Shown: positions 27,337 through 34,737 of the stretch, one piece after another | How positions within the stretch are numbered: position 1 is the first letter of the stretch | Layout of the letters: each line of letters starts with the position of its first letter | NCBI RefSeq assembly: GCF_021491375.1 | Contig: NZ_JAKEVY010000001.1 | Span: 1,313,660 to 1,377,659 of the forward strand | Direction: 5' to 3' | DNA: 64,000 nt | Origin: Flavihumibacter fluminis | GTDB lineage: Bacteria > Bacteroidota > Bacteroidia > Chitinophagales > Chitinophagaceae | Position numbers and translations under genes: made by a program | The notes under the pieces: model-generated | The model's database searches: none | Told to the model about the DNA's origin: nothing | Seen by the model: the letters and a program-made list of their open reading frames with translations, nothing else

Positions 27337-28890
27337 ATGACCAGATTCAGCACCACCGGAACAGCACTGTTGCTGTTCCTCCTCATCCCCCATCTCTCCA
27401 GGGCACAGAATGCCGCCGAGAACAATTGTTTCCGACATTTTAACCCCACTGCCACCGGCCAGCATAACGCCAACCAGTACCTGATCTCACTGATCAGCAG
27501 GCTTACCTATCCGGAGCGATTGGGTGCAGATTTGCGGGCCGACAGAAGAAGAGTGCCTGTTCCGGAAGCTGAGTTTGAAACCAAATTCAGAGAGCGAACG
27601 GCCAACTGGTTTTATGATCCGGCTACTGAACCCAAGGAACCTGTGTTCAATGAAACCAGCTGGTTACAACTCTCCAACAATTGCAAAGGGGATATACCCG
27701 CGGCAGACTGGACAATGCTGGAGGACCTGTACTACAATGCTACCAAAAGACCGAGGCCTACTAAATTAGCGGCGCCTGTCCTGGCCAATAACCGGCCCCT
27801 CAGTACAGTGAATGATCAGATCAAAGTAAGGCCGGTCAACCAAAGCCCGACATTGGACCCGCCGACCTTTAAAAAAACCGCAGATGGAAGAATTGTTGAA
27901 ATGCGCAGTTTCACTACGCGTGGAGAAGAGATCATGCGCAGAAATCAAAGCACCAAACACGATTGCCAGCGCATTCGTGAAAACTTTGTGGCGGAGCTCA
28001 ACCGGTATAAAATAGCCCTGGATCAATACCGTGCAGCCGTGATCAGTTTTGAAGCAGCTTTGCCGCGTATTCATTATATCAGCACCAATACCATGCAGGA
28101 TCCGGAAGCAGTATTGATCTCCACTCCGCAATACATAATATTGGCGTTTCGTGGGACGGATGAGTACCTGGAATGTTATCCTTCCACCAGTTGCTGGCCA
28201 CCTTTGAAAGCACAAACCTTATTTGCCAACCTGCAGGTGTTTCCGATACCGGCGATCCGGCATCCCAACATACCGGGACGAATACACAGTGGCTGGTATG
28301 CTTCTGCTGAAAAGATTGAGGCGCAGCTTGTTCGCCTGCTGAATCAATACAATGCCAGGAACAAACGGGTATGGTTAGCCGGACATAGTAAAGGCGCAGG
28401 CGAAGCAATTATCTTTGGCGCGATGTTAATCCGCCAGCACAACATCCCTGTGCAAAGCATTTATACCTTTGGTGGCACCAGCACCGTAGGCGATGCGACC
28501 TTCAGCAATTTCCTGAACAATTATTTCTGTTCTAACGGTCAGGCAAGGTTGCAGCGATTTGAGGTAATTCATGATTATGTAGCCAGCAGTGATTTGCATT
28601 TACTGGATAAAGCGCTCTTCCCCTATGAGCCGGCAGGCAAACGATGTTTTTATGACAACATCACACCGCAAGGCAGGTTCTTTTTCGCCAAAGCAGAAAG
28701 AAACAGTGCCAGCAAACTGACAGACGGAGAAGCAGTATTATCACTCACACTAAATCCCTGTCAGCATATCATTGATAATTACTGCAGGTCTGCTTATTAC
28801 TTATTGCAGCGAACCAGCGGTGTTCGACCTAATATGCCCAACCTGCCTGCCTGGCATGGAGATGATGCCAAGACCTGTACGACGAATTGA
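27337..28890 (+). CDS. Exported class 3 lipase
   Basis: A 517-residue alpha/beta hydrolase with a signal peptide (LLLFLLIPHLSRAQ). The lipase 3 signature is clear: LAFRGTDEYLE (oxyanion side), WLAGHSKGAGEA (GxSxG nucleophile elbow, ~350), IYTFGGTSTVGD and HDYVASSDLH (the probable Asp/His end of the triad). Residues ~30-230 precede the catalytic core and have no recognised domain; they contain several Cys that could form disulphides after export. It is the third gene of the operon starting at 24503. Confidence 0.88.
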   Translation: MTRFSTTGTALLLFLLIPHLSRAQNAAENNCFRHFNPTATGQHNANQYLISLISRLTYPERLGADLRADRRRVPVPEAEFETKFRERTANWFYDPATEPKEPVFNETSWLQLSNNCKGDIPAADWTMLEDLYYNATKRPRPTKLAAPVLANNRPLSTVNDQIKVRPVNQSPTLDPPTFKKTADGRIVEMRSFTTRGEEIMRRNQSTKHDCQRIRENFVAELNRYKIALDQYRAAVISFEAALPRIHYISTNTMQDPEAVLISTPQYIILAFRGTDEYLECYPSTSCWPPLKAQTLFANLQVFPIPAIRHPNIPGRIHSGWYASAEKIEAQLVRLLNQYNARNKRVWLAGHSKGAGEAIIFGAMLIRQHNIPVQSIYTFGGTSTVGDATFSNFLNNYFCSNGQARLQRFEVIHDYVASSDLHLLDKALFPYEPAGKRCFYDNITPQGRFFFAKAERNSASKLTDGEAVLSLTLNPCQHIIDNYCRSAYYLLQRTSGVRPNMPNLPAWHGDDAKTCTTN

Positions 28891-28936
28891 AAGGGGGAAG
28901 AAAGGAGGAAGGGAAGAAAGGACACGGGAAGAAAAT
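28888..28936. repeat. Purine-only low-complexity tract
   Basis: Immediately after the lipase stop the plus strand is almost entirely A and G for about 48 bases, with repeated GGAAG/GAAAGG units. It sits between two convergent genes and replaces the hairpin terminator one would expect there. Confidence 0.55.
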
Positions 28937-28948
28937 ATGCAACCTGTC

Positions 28949-29431
28949 TTATGGATTGATTTTCCAAATTTTATCGGAGGATGGCAGGTACTCAGGCAAG
29001 GCCGCCGAACCATACCAGGGAAGCAAATCGTAGCCGAGCAGGTTGTTTTTGATGGCAGGATCTGTTTGCAACAGTTCTTTCGCCTCTTCTACCGACTTGA
29101 CCTTATCGAGGATGAAAATACCCCTATACCCTAGTTCATTCTTGCCAAAAGGTCCGGCTACGATCAGCTTACCCGCAGCCACCAGTTTATTCATGTTCTC
29201 CATATGTCCTCTGAAACTTTCACTAACCAGGGTTTTATCAGCAGTGGTATTGCTGCCTGTTTTCAGAATAACCAGGAAATAACTTTTCATACCATAGTCA
29301 TCGGCACCTAATTTTTCGGCCAGGGCCTTATCGTAGTTAGGGTTCCCAACAGTAGAGTCTTTTGGAGACTTGGTTTGCGCATTGGCGAGGTTAACTGCCA
29401 GGAGAGATAAAAGGATGTATAGGTATTTCAT
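28949..29431 (-). CDS. Exported YciI-like protein
   Basis: A 160-residue protein with a signal peptide (LYILLSLLAVNLANAQ). The core (~50-145) is a YciI-like ferredoxin fold: YFLVILKTGSN, FRGHMENMNKLVAAGKLIVA with the conserved His, then GPFGKNELGYRGIFI and SVEEAKELLQTDPAI. Cytosolic YciI proteins have a possible dehydrochlorinase-type His-Asp pair, but most have no known reaction; exported versions like this are common in Bacteroidota. It is monocistronic. Confidence 0.85.
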   Translation of the reverse strand: MKYLYILLSLLAVNLANAQTKSPKDSTVGNPNYDKALAEKLGADDYGMKSYFLVILKTGSNTTADKTLVSESFRGHMENMNKLVAAGKLIVAGPFGKNELGYRGIFILDKVKSVEEAKELLQTDPAIKNNLLGYDLLPWYGSAALPEYLPSSDKIWKINP

Positions 29432-29492
29432 TATTGATTCTATTGATTACACTGAATAAATTTCCACTTTTTTGTAGATTTTAATTGACATT

Positions 29493-30443
29493 TTACCCTT
29501 CCAAACGATTGTACCGCTCCACTAACAACTCCCTATACTTTTCCTTAAACTCATCTGAAAGAAAAGAGATATCAATCAAATCAAGCGCCAGTTGTTTATT
29601 CTTAAAAAGACGTGCAAACACACCCTCAATCTGGCGATTTGTTAGCCCAAGGTTTTGACCATATTCAATAAACCGGGTTCTATTGAATTTACTTTTTCTT
29701 GCTGAAATGGTAAGTGCCAATTCTTCTTTATCGGCGGGATTAACAATGGCTACATTGAGCAGATCATAAGCTGGAGCCAGGCTCCATTCCCCATTCGCCT
29801 GCGCGATCATGGAAAAATTTTTTAGATGCATGTCATTGTTGCCGGTTAAAAAACAGAAGACCGTTAATTCGAAAAAATCCGAAATATCAAGAAGTGTATT
29901 AGCTGCATAATTAGTGATGGCCTTTCCAACTTTCTCCATGGATCCTTTATACTTATCATAAGCTTCCAGTATTTGAAACATATCAAGCATATGAATTTTA
30001 TCACCTTCAGGAGTCCGGTCTATTCGTTTTGTTATATAGGCCAATTCACCCGATGACAAACGAATCAAACTGGAAGGAACCACCTTTAAGCCAAATGCTC
30101 CGGCCATTTTCATGGTCAGGTGTTCATTTGCCGGCATTTCAGGATAATCGGAATGAGGTGGTTTCAGGATATAATTCCCTCCCAGCGTTCCAACAATAGT
30201 AAGTCGGGGTTTATTTTCTCCTCCTAATATCTCTTTAGTAACAGTCAATGAGAGTTTAGGTTGAACACCAGGAACTGACACACTTCGTTGTACAATACTT
30301 GTTGCCAGTTCTGCCATTTGACCAAACGTGTAGCCGAGTTCCGGCGCTTCATCTGATCCAAAAAAGGCTCTGCTGCAGCGTGTATGAAAATCACGCTTGC
30401 TCTCCTCCAGTGGTTGATAACAATATAAACAACGATTACTCAT
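29493..30443 (-). CDS. hipT: HipA-like Ser/Thr kinase toxin, C-terminal part (HipT-type)
   Basis: The frame is open from a GTG at 30467, but ATGs at 30449 and 30443 are better; 30443 gives MSNRCLYCYQPL (316 residues) and an 8-bp overlap with the preceding gene. It holds the HipA kinase core without the N-terminal subdomain: SVPGVQPKLSLTV (Gly-rich loop region), GNYILKPPHSDYP, GNNDMHLKNFSM (catalytic Asp) and LAPAYDLLN (Mg-binding Asp). An N-terminal CLYCY...C motif could bind zinc. In HipBST systems the short kinase HipT phosphorylates a target such as tryptophanyl-tRNA synthetase; the target here is unknown. Confidence 0.87.
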   Translation of the reverse strand: MSNRCLYCYQPLEESKRDFHTRCSRAFFGSDEAPELGYTFGQMAELATSIVQRSVSVPGVQPKLSLTVTKEILGGENKPRLTIVGTLGGNYILKPPHSDYPEMPANEHLTMKMAGAFGLKVVPSSLIRLSSGELAYITKRIDRTPEGDKIHMLDMFQILEAYDKYKGSMEKVGKAITNYAANTLLDISDFFELTVFCFLTGNNDMHLKNFSMIAQANGEWSLAPAYDLLNVAIVNPADKEELALTISARKSKFNRTRFIEYGQNLGLTNRQIEGVFARLFKNKQLALDLIDISFLSDEFKEKYRELLVERYNRLEG

Positions 30444-30771
30444 TTTCATTTTCAATTGGGATGACACTTACAGCTCCAATACAATTCTGGCAACAAGCCA
30501 ACAATAAGCCCATTCTATCATTGGGATTCAGCTTCCAGTTCTTTGTTGCAATATCAAGTAACCAACCCTCTGGAATGAGTCCTTCAAAAAAAGGAAACAA
30601 TCTTTTATCCCTATAAGGCTCCTTTTTGACTGGCATTGAAAACGTCAAAAACTGATGCGAATGGTTATCTACATAGTTCAGGTCGTATTGAAATACATAC
30701 TCACCATCATCTGTTTCTGTCAAAACCCCTGCAAGCACATCCCTGTAAACTATTTTAGCCTTTCTCATCAA
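30436..30771 (-). CDS. hipS: HipA N-terminal-subdomain protein (HipS-type)
   Basis: A 111-residue protein equal to the HipA N-terminal subdomain (couple_hipA): LAGVLTETDDGEYVFQYD, FLTFSMPVKKEPY, LFPFFEGLIPEGWLLDIA and CIGAVSVIPIE. In full-length HipA this part is fused to the kinase; as a separate small gene between hipB and a short kinase it matches HipS, which in the characterised E. coli HipBST system is the antitoxin. It overlaps hipB by about 14-17 bp and the kinase gene by about 8 bp, giving coupled translation. Not a frameshifted hipA: both ends have their own start and stop, and the domain boundary is natural. Confidence 0.87.
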   Translation of the reverse strand: MMRKAKIVYRDVLAGVLTETDDGEYVFQYDLNYVDNHSHQFLTFSMPVKKEPYRDKRLFPFFEGLIPEGWLLDIATKNWKLNPNDRMGLLLACCQNCIGAVSVIPIENENE

Positions 30772-30973
30772 TAACTGTTTTTATACTAATTGGTGCAAGT
30801 ACATGGCCAAACATTTTCAATACCTGGTTCACTTTTTCCAATTGAAGGTCATTTTTGCCCTGCTCGATTTTTCTTATGACAGTTAAAGCCACTCCGGCCT
30901 TTTCTGCAAACTGCTGCTGCGTCAGGCCGGCCTCTTTTCTTTTTGCCTTTACAAAAGCCTGAAGTGAAAACAT
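30755..30973 (-). CDS. hipB: HipB-like XRE DNA-binding protein
   Basis: A small XRE/HTH_3 protein: FVKAKRKEAGLTQQQFAEKA and ALTVIRKIEQGKNDLQLEKV, then a C-terminal strand. The frame is open to an ATG at 30991, but that codon lies inside a palindrome, so the ATG at 30973 (72 residues, MFSLQAFVKAKR) is preferred. HipB represses its own operon and in HipBST boosts the antitoxin action of HipS. Three palindromes of the HipB-operator type (5-6 bp arms, N8 spacer) lie directly upstream. Confidence 0.88.
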   Translation of the reverse strand: MFSLQAFVKAKRKEAGLTQQQFAEKAGVALTVIRKIEQGKNDLQLEKVNQVLKMFGHVLAPISIKTVIDEKG

Positions 30974-30976
30974 TTT

Positions 30977-31074
30977 TATATGCTTTTCCATATATCTCTA
31001 CATCAATTTACAAAATTATATGGAATTAAATATAATTAATCGAATATACGGTTGAATATATGTATTTAGATATA
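30977..31074. promoter_or_regulatory. Three phased TATAT-N8-ATATA palindromes (hipBST operators)
   Basis: TATAT-N8-ATATA occurs at 30977-30994, 31016-31035 (extended to TTATAT/ATATAA) and 31057-31074. Their centres are 30985.5, 31025.5 and 31065.5, exactly 40 bp apart, or close to four helical turns. The N8 spacer matches the layout of the known E. coli hip operators (TATCC-N8-GGATA), with different arms. A perfect minus-strand -7 element TAATTTTG (31011-31018) overlaps the middle site, so occupancy should block transcription. Confidence 0.75.
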
Positions 31075-31100
31075 ATAATATTAGATAAGCTGGATTTTTT

Positions 31101-31186
31101 GCGACACCAATATTGATATTTTGTCGCTAATTAAATTTTAACCGACAATTATTGCTTATTTTTGTCGCAATACAAGAAGCGCGACA
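31101..31186. promoter_or_regulatory. Phased GCGACA/TGTCGC palindromes upstream of the Fic gene
   Basis: GCGACA (31101-31106) pairs with TGTCGC (31122-31127) and CCGACA (31142-31147) pairs with TGTCGC (31163-31168): both inverted repeats span 27 bp with a 15-bp spacer, and their centres are 41 bp apart. A further GCGACA (31181-31186) abuts the Fic ATG. The -7-like TATTTTTG at 31157-31164 overlaps one arm. The likely binder is the N-terminal winged-helix domain of the Fic protein itself. Confidence 0.68.
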
Positions 31187-32560
31187 ATGGCTAGTTCGGA
31201 ACAAATCAGGAAGGATTTTCAGCAAATCCTGCATGCCCTAATCGGGGAGGCAGAAGGGCTGTCTATTGAAGTCCTTGAAGCCAGACTAACCAATCCTCCC
31301 GACCGCCGCACGCTTCAAAGACGCCTGAAAGAATTACTACTCAACGGAGATATAGAAAGCTTTGGAAAGAGCAGAGCCGTGCGGTATAAACTCCCTGCCA
31401 ACTCTGTAGTTGAAGAACCGGAATTTGCTGAATCGGATATCATACCGCTATCCAAAACCAGTAAAGAGATTCTGCGCCTCATTATGCAACCAGCCGCAAA
31501 ACGTACATCTGTTGGTTATAATAGAAAATTTCTGGAAAGCTATGAGCCGAACAGGAGCAGCTATTTAACAACAGAAGAAAAAGAAAAACTAGCTGGACTT
31601 GGCATTACTTCCCAAATGAGTGCAGCTGCCGGCACCTATGCCCGGCAGATACTGGAGCGACTGCTTATAGACCTTTCGTGGAATTCCAGCAGACTGGAAG
31701 GCAATACCTATTCCCTCCTGGAAACACAACGCTTATTGGATAAGGGTATGTTAGCAGGAGAAAAATCGGCAGCAGAAGCACAGATGCTCCTGAATCACAA
31801 GGATGCAATTGAATTTTTGGTCGCTGATTCACCCGAAATTGGTTTTAACCACTATACGATTCTAAGTCTGCATGCATTGTTGTCCAACAACCTTTTACCA
31901 AATCCTTCTTCATCGGGAGCCCTTAGAAAACACAGTGTCGGCATAGCAGGATCTGTTTACACGCCATCCGGTACACCACAGTTGGTAGAAGAAATGTTTG
32001 AATTGTTTCTTGAGAAAGTTGCTTCCATTGAGGATCCGTTTGAACAGGCATTTTTTGTGATGGTTCAACTCCCCTACCTGCAACCCTTTGAAGATGTCAA
32101 TAAGCGGGTATCCAGATTGGTAGCCAATATTCCATTAAATAAAAAAAATCTGGCACCCCTCTCCTTCGTGGAAGTGCCAGATCAATTATACATCAATGGA
32201 TTGCTGGGGGTATATGAATTAAACCGGGTAGATCTCTTAAAGGATCTCTTTCTGTGGGCCTATGAGCGATCTGCCAAACAATATGCTGCGCAACGTCAGA
32301 CACTGGGAGAGCCTGATCCCTTCCGGATGAAGTATCGGGATAGTATTCGCGCTATCATAGCTGAAATCATTACAAAACCTCATAAAAAGGAAGAAGCCAT
32401 CCAACTGATCAAAGTCCGCTCACGCAGCCTTCCGAAAGCTGACCAGGAAAAATATGTGTACACTGTTGAAACGGAACTGATCAGTCTTCATGAAGGAAAC
32501 TTCGCCCGCTATTTTGTAACGCCCTTACAATTTAAAAACTGGCGGGAAGTATGGGATTGA
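31187..32560 (+). CDS. Fic-family protein with winged-helix domain and altered Fic motif
   Basis: A 457-residue protein. Residues ~10-70 resemble a winged helix (RRTLQRRLKELLLNGDIE...). The Fic core follows: the inhibitory-helix motif SSRLEGN at 167-173 fits (S/T)xxxE(G/N), as in class II Fic proteins. The active-site loop reads QPFEDVNKR at 299-307 in place of the canonical HPFx(D/E)GN(G/K)R, so the catalytic His is a Gln and the first Gly a Val. AMP transfer by the usual mechanism is therefore unlikely; similar QPF variants exist in Bacteroidota. It probably autoregulates through the GCGACA palindromes. It is divergent from hipBST, with no separate antitoxin gene next to it. Confidence 0.88.
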   Translation: MASSEQIRKDFQQILHALIGEAEGLSIEVLEARLTNPPDRRTLQRRLKELLLNGDIESFGKSRAVRYKLPANSVVEEPEFAESDIIPLSKTSKEILRLIMQPAAKRTSVGYNRKFLESYEPNRSSYLTTEEKEKLAGLGITSQMSAAAGTYARQILERLLIDLSWNSSRLEGNTYSLLETQRLLDKGMLAGEKSAAEAQMLLNHKDAIEFLVADSPEIGFNHYTILSLHALLSNNLLPNPSSSGALRKHSVGIAGSVYTPSGTPQLVEEMFELFLEKVASIEDPFEQAFFVMVQLPYLQPFEDVNKRVSRLVANIPLNKKNLAPLSFVEVPDQLYINGLLGVYELNRVDLLKDLFLWAYERSAKQYAAQRQTLGEPDPFRMKYRDSIRAIIAEIITKPHKKEEAIQLIKVRSRSLPKADQEKYVYTVETELISLHEGNFARYFVTPLQFKNWREVWD

Positions 32561-32562
32561 AC

Positions 32563-33333
32563 TTAAATCTTATTTACATTTTCTCCTACTACCGTTTTTA
32601 CCTTCAACGCTCTCTTAGTCACTTTTAAATTTCTGAAATACCCAATTGTGCCTATATCAACATACAATCCGATCGAACCTTTTTTGTTGTTGCTTAGGCG
32701 CTTATCAACGATGAAACTGGAATACTTTGCATCATTGATGAATAGTTCGGCTATTTCACCATTCACTTCAATACGCATTCTGATCCACTCATTGAGGGCA
32801 ACCGGGGCAGATCCCTCATATTTAAATGGTGCAATTTTTCTCAGGGTATCAAATTTGTAATGGGGATACGAAATGTATTGTACCGCATGGTTTCGGAAAA
32901 GCTGATTGTTGCTTCTACCAACCTTCGGTCTGACATAAATCCCCTCAAAGGCTGTATCGACTGGCTGAATGTTGAAATATATACCAATAAACCCTGCAAC
33001 TCCGGAATAAGGTGCCGGGTTCTGCAATTGACTATACATTTCCACCACAATGGTTCCATTTTCAAAATCCTCCAGGCCCACCAGCTTTGCATAATGCGCT
33101 TCATCCACTGTTGCTTCAATATTAGTACTGTCAAAAGGTAAGGAAACTAAATCCCTTTCAATTTTCAGCACTTCTTTACCCTGAAAGTTTGTAATTACTC
33201 CTGTTACATTATGTAATTCAAATTGATGTTTACCAAGATGCAAGCTTTTATAGTTAGCCTTCGACTGGGCAACTGCACCAAGCGAGCTGATCAAAATCGA
33301 AAACAGTAATCCAGCATATTTCGTACGTTCCAT
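32563..33333 (-). CDS. Exported concanavalin-like (DUF1080-type) protein
   Basis: The ATG at 33333 (MERTKYAG) gives a signal peptide ending near AVAQSK and is preferred to the upstream 33378 start; 256 residues. The mature part has the laminin G/DUF1080-like beta-sandwich pattern: FENGTIVVEMYSQ, GFIGIYFNIQ, NEWIRMRIEVNGEIAELFIN and KKGSIGLYVDIGTIGYFRNL. In the DUF1080 family this fold binds or cleaves glycans; no catalytic residues are evident here. It is convergent with the Fic gene, with only 2 bp between the stops. Confidence 0.78.
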   Translation of the reverse strand: MERTKYAGLLFSILISSLGAVAQSKANYKSLHLGKHQFELHNVTGVITNFQGKEVLKIERDLVSLPFDSTNIEATVDEAHYAKLVGLEDFENGTIVVEMYSQLQNPAPYSGVAGFIGIYFNIQPVDTAFEGIYVRPKVGRSNNQLFRNHAVQYISYPHYKFDTLRKIAPFKYEGSAPVALNEWIRMRIEVNGEIAELFINDAKYSSFIVDKRLSNNKKGSIGLYVDIGTIGYFRNLKVTKRALKVKTVVGENVNKI

Positions 33334-33426
33334 AATAACCGAGATTTTAGAATACAAATCTCTGTCATTGGCAGGCATCGTACCAATGATCCTGTTTAAG
33401 AAATAACCTTGATCTGGTTTAAGGGT

Positions 33427-34041
33427 TTATTGGCGGGAAGTCTTGCTGCGCTTATTACGTAACCTGCTTAAAAACTCCGGAGTGATACCTAAATAGGCGG
33501 CAATTTGGACCTGGGAAAGCCGGTTAATTAAGTGAGGGTACAAGTCCAGAAAAGACTGGTACCGGTCCTCTGCGGTTGAGCTGATATTTTGGAGCAGTCG
33601 GGCCTGCAACCGAACAAAGCTATTCTCCAGCAGGACCCGGAAGATCCGGTCAAATTTTGGAGCCTGCAGGTAAAGGGAGATCAAATCATCCCGGCTTATT
33701 TGTAATACTATTGTATCCTCCAACGCATCAATAGCTAAATCGGAAGGTTTCATACCGTGAAAACTTCCCAGGTCATTTATCCAGTAATTTTCGGTGGCAA
33801 ATTGAAGGATATGAATAGTTCCTTTTTCGTCAATCTTATACATCCGTAAGCAGCCCCGAACCACAAAATAAAACTGTGTGCATATATCACCCTCCTGTAA
33901 TAGATATTGCCTTTTCCGGTAAAGCCTGGATTTGAATAAAGATGTTACCAGTATTTCCTCTTCTGTATCGAGAGGAATCAACTCGTTGAAGTAGGCAAGT
34001 AATACCTCAAAACTGGTCTGTAACTGCTCTTCCTTACTCAT
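33427..34041 (-). CDS. Crp/Fnr-family transcriptional regulator
   Basis: A 204-residue regulator. Residues ~25-125 form a cyclic-nucleotide-binding-like beta-roll (RKRQYLLQEGDICTQFYFVV, GCLRMYKIDEKG). The C-terminal part has a compact HTH (LSQVQIAAYLGITPEFLSRL). The phosphate-binding-cassette residues for cAMP are not conserved, as is usual for this Bacteroidota subgroup, so the ligand is unknown. It is monocistronic or leads the downstream concanavalin-like gene after a 93-bp gap. Confidence 0.92.
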   Translation of the reverse strand: MSKEEQLQTSFEVLLAYFNELIPLDTEEEILVTSLFKSRLYRKRQYLLQEGDICTQFYFVVRGCLRMYKIDEKGTIHILQFATENYWINDLGSFHGMKPSDLAIDALEDTIVLQISRDDLISLYLQAPKFDRIFRVLLENSFVRLQARLLQNISSTAEDRYQSFLDLYPHLINRLSQVQIAAYLGITPEFLSRLRNKRSKTSRQ

Positions 34042-34072
34042 TGGCTGAAATTAAACATAAATTGCATGTAGC

Positions 34073-34732
34073 TTAATCCTCAAATGCCTTTTTGCTCTCC
34101 AGTAAATCAATTAAACCGGCAATCTTTTGAGTCATCTTATGAACGAAGGTGGGAATATTATACTCGTAATTAACATTCTCCTGAAAAATCTTTATGTTTC
34201 CGTCCATATCGCGAATATGAAAATCATCAATGTGATCATACGTATACCAATTATCGATTTCATTGGTACCCCAAACAAACCGTATCTCTGTATAACCGGG
34301 ATGAGAGGATCTAATTTCAGCAATAGTATCTCTTAATCCGGTATTGTATTTCACTAAAGGTGGCTTTACTTTTTGATACTTCAGGAGCTCCAGGTTATTC
34401 ACGATCTCCTTGTATATTTCCTGATCAGGACTCAAAACACTATTAAAGACAGTATCAAAACCCAATCTCCCATTGGTACCAAAGCAATAAGCTGCTTTCG
34501 TAATAAAAACATCCTTCTCCTTTTTCCAGAACAAATAAAATGAATACTGAATTTCATACTGAGCAGTATCAAAGGGTTTATAACCCGGTTGAAAAGGGGT
34601 ATAACAAATAATTGAATCAATATTCGATTGCCGGAGCTTATCCAATGCAGCATCCAGGGTACTCCTGTAAGGTTGGGAGGAAGCTGACAGAACAACCAGC
34701 AGAAAAAATGATATGGAGAATAAATGCTTCAT
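34073..34732 (-). CDS. Exported hypothetical protein
   Basis: A 219-residue protein with a signal peptide (ISFFLLVVLSASSQ). Aromatic-rich beta-like segments (YEIQYSFYLFWKKEKDVF, ETRFVWGTNEIDNW-like region) suggest a compact periplasmic domain. No family is recognised. It starts 5 bp after the threonine-aldolase-like stop and lies 31 bp from the Crp gene start, so it is probably co-transcribed with the aldolase gene. Confidence 0.65.
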   Translation of the reverse strand: MKHLFSISFFLLVVLSASSQPYRSTLDAALDKLRQSNIDSIICYTPFQPGYKPFDTAQYEIQYSFYLFWKKEKDVFITKAAYCFGTNGRLGFDTVFNSVLSPDQEIYKEIVNNLELLKYQKVKPPLVKYNTGLRDTIAEIRSSHPGYTEIRFVWGTNEIDNWYTYDHIDDFHIRDMDGNIKIFQENVNYEYNIPTFVHKMTQKIAGLIDLLESKKAFED

Positions 34733-34737
34733 ATCAC

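Noticed and set aside
30436..30771. hipS as the result of a frameshift in one hipA gene
   Set aside because: The two parts end and begin at a natural domain border with separate starts and stops, as in known HipBST systems.
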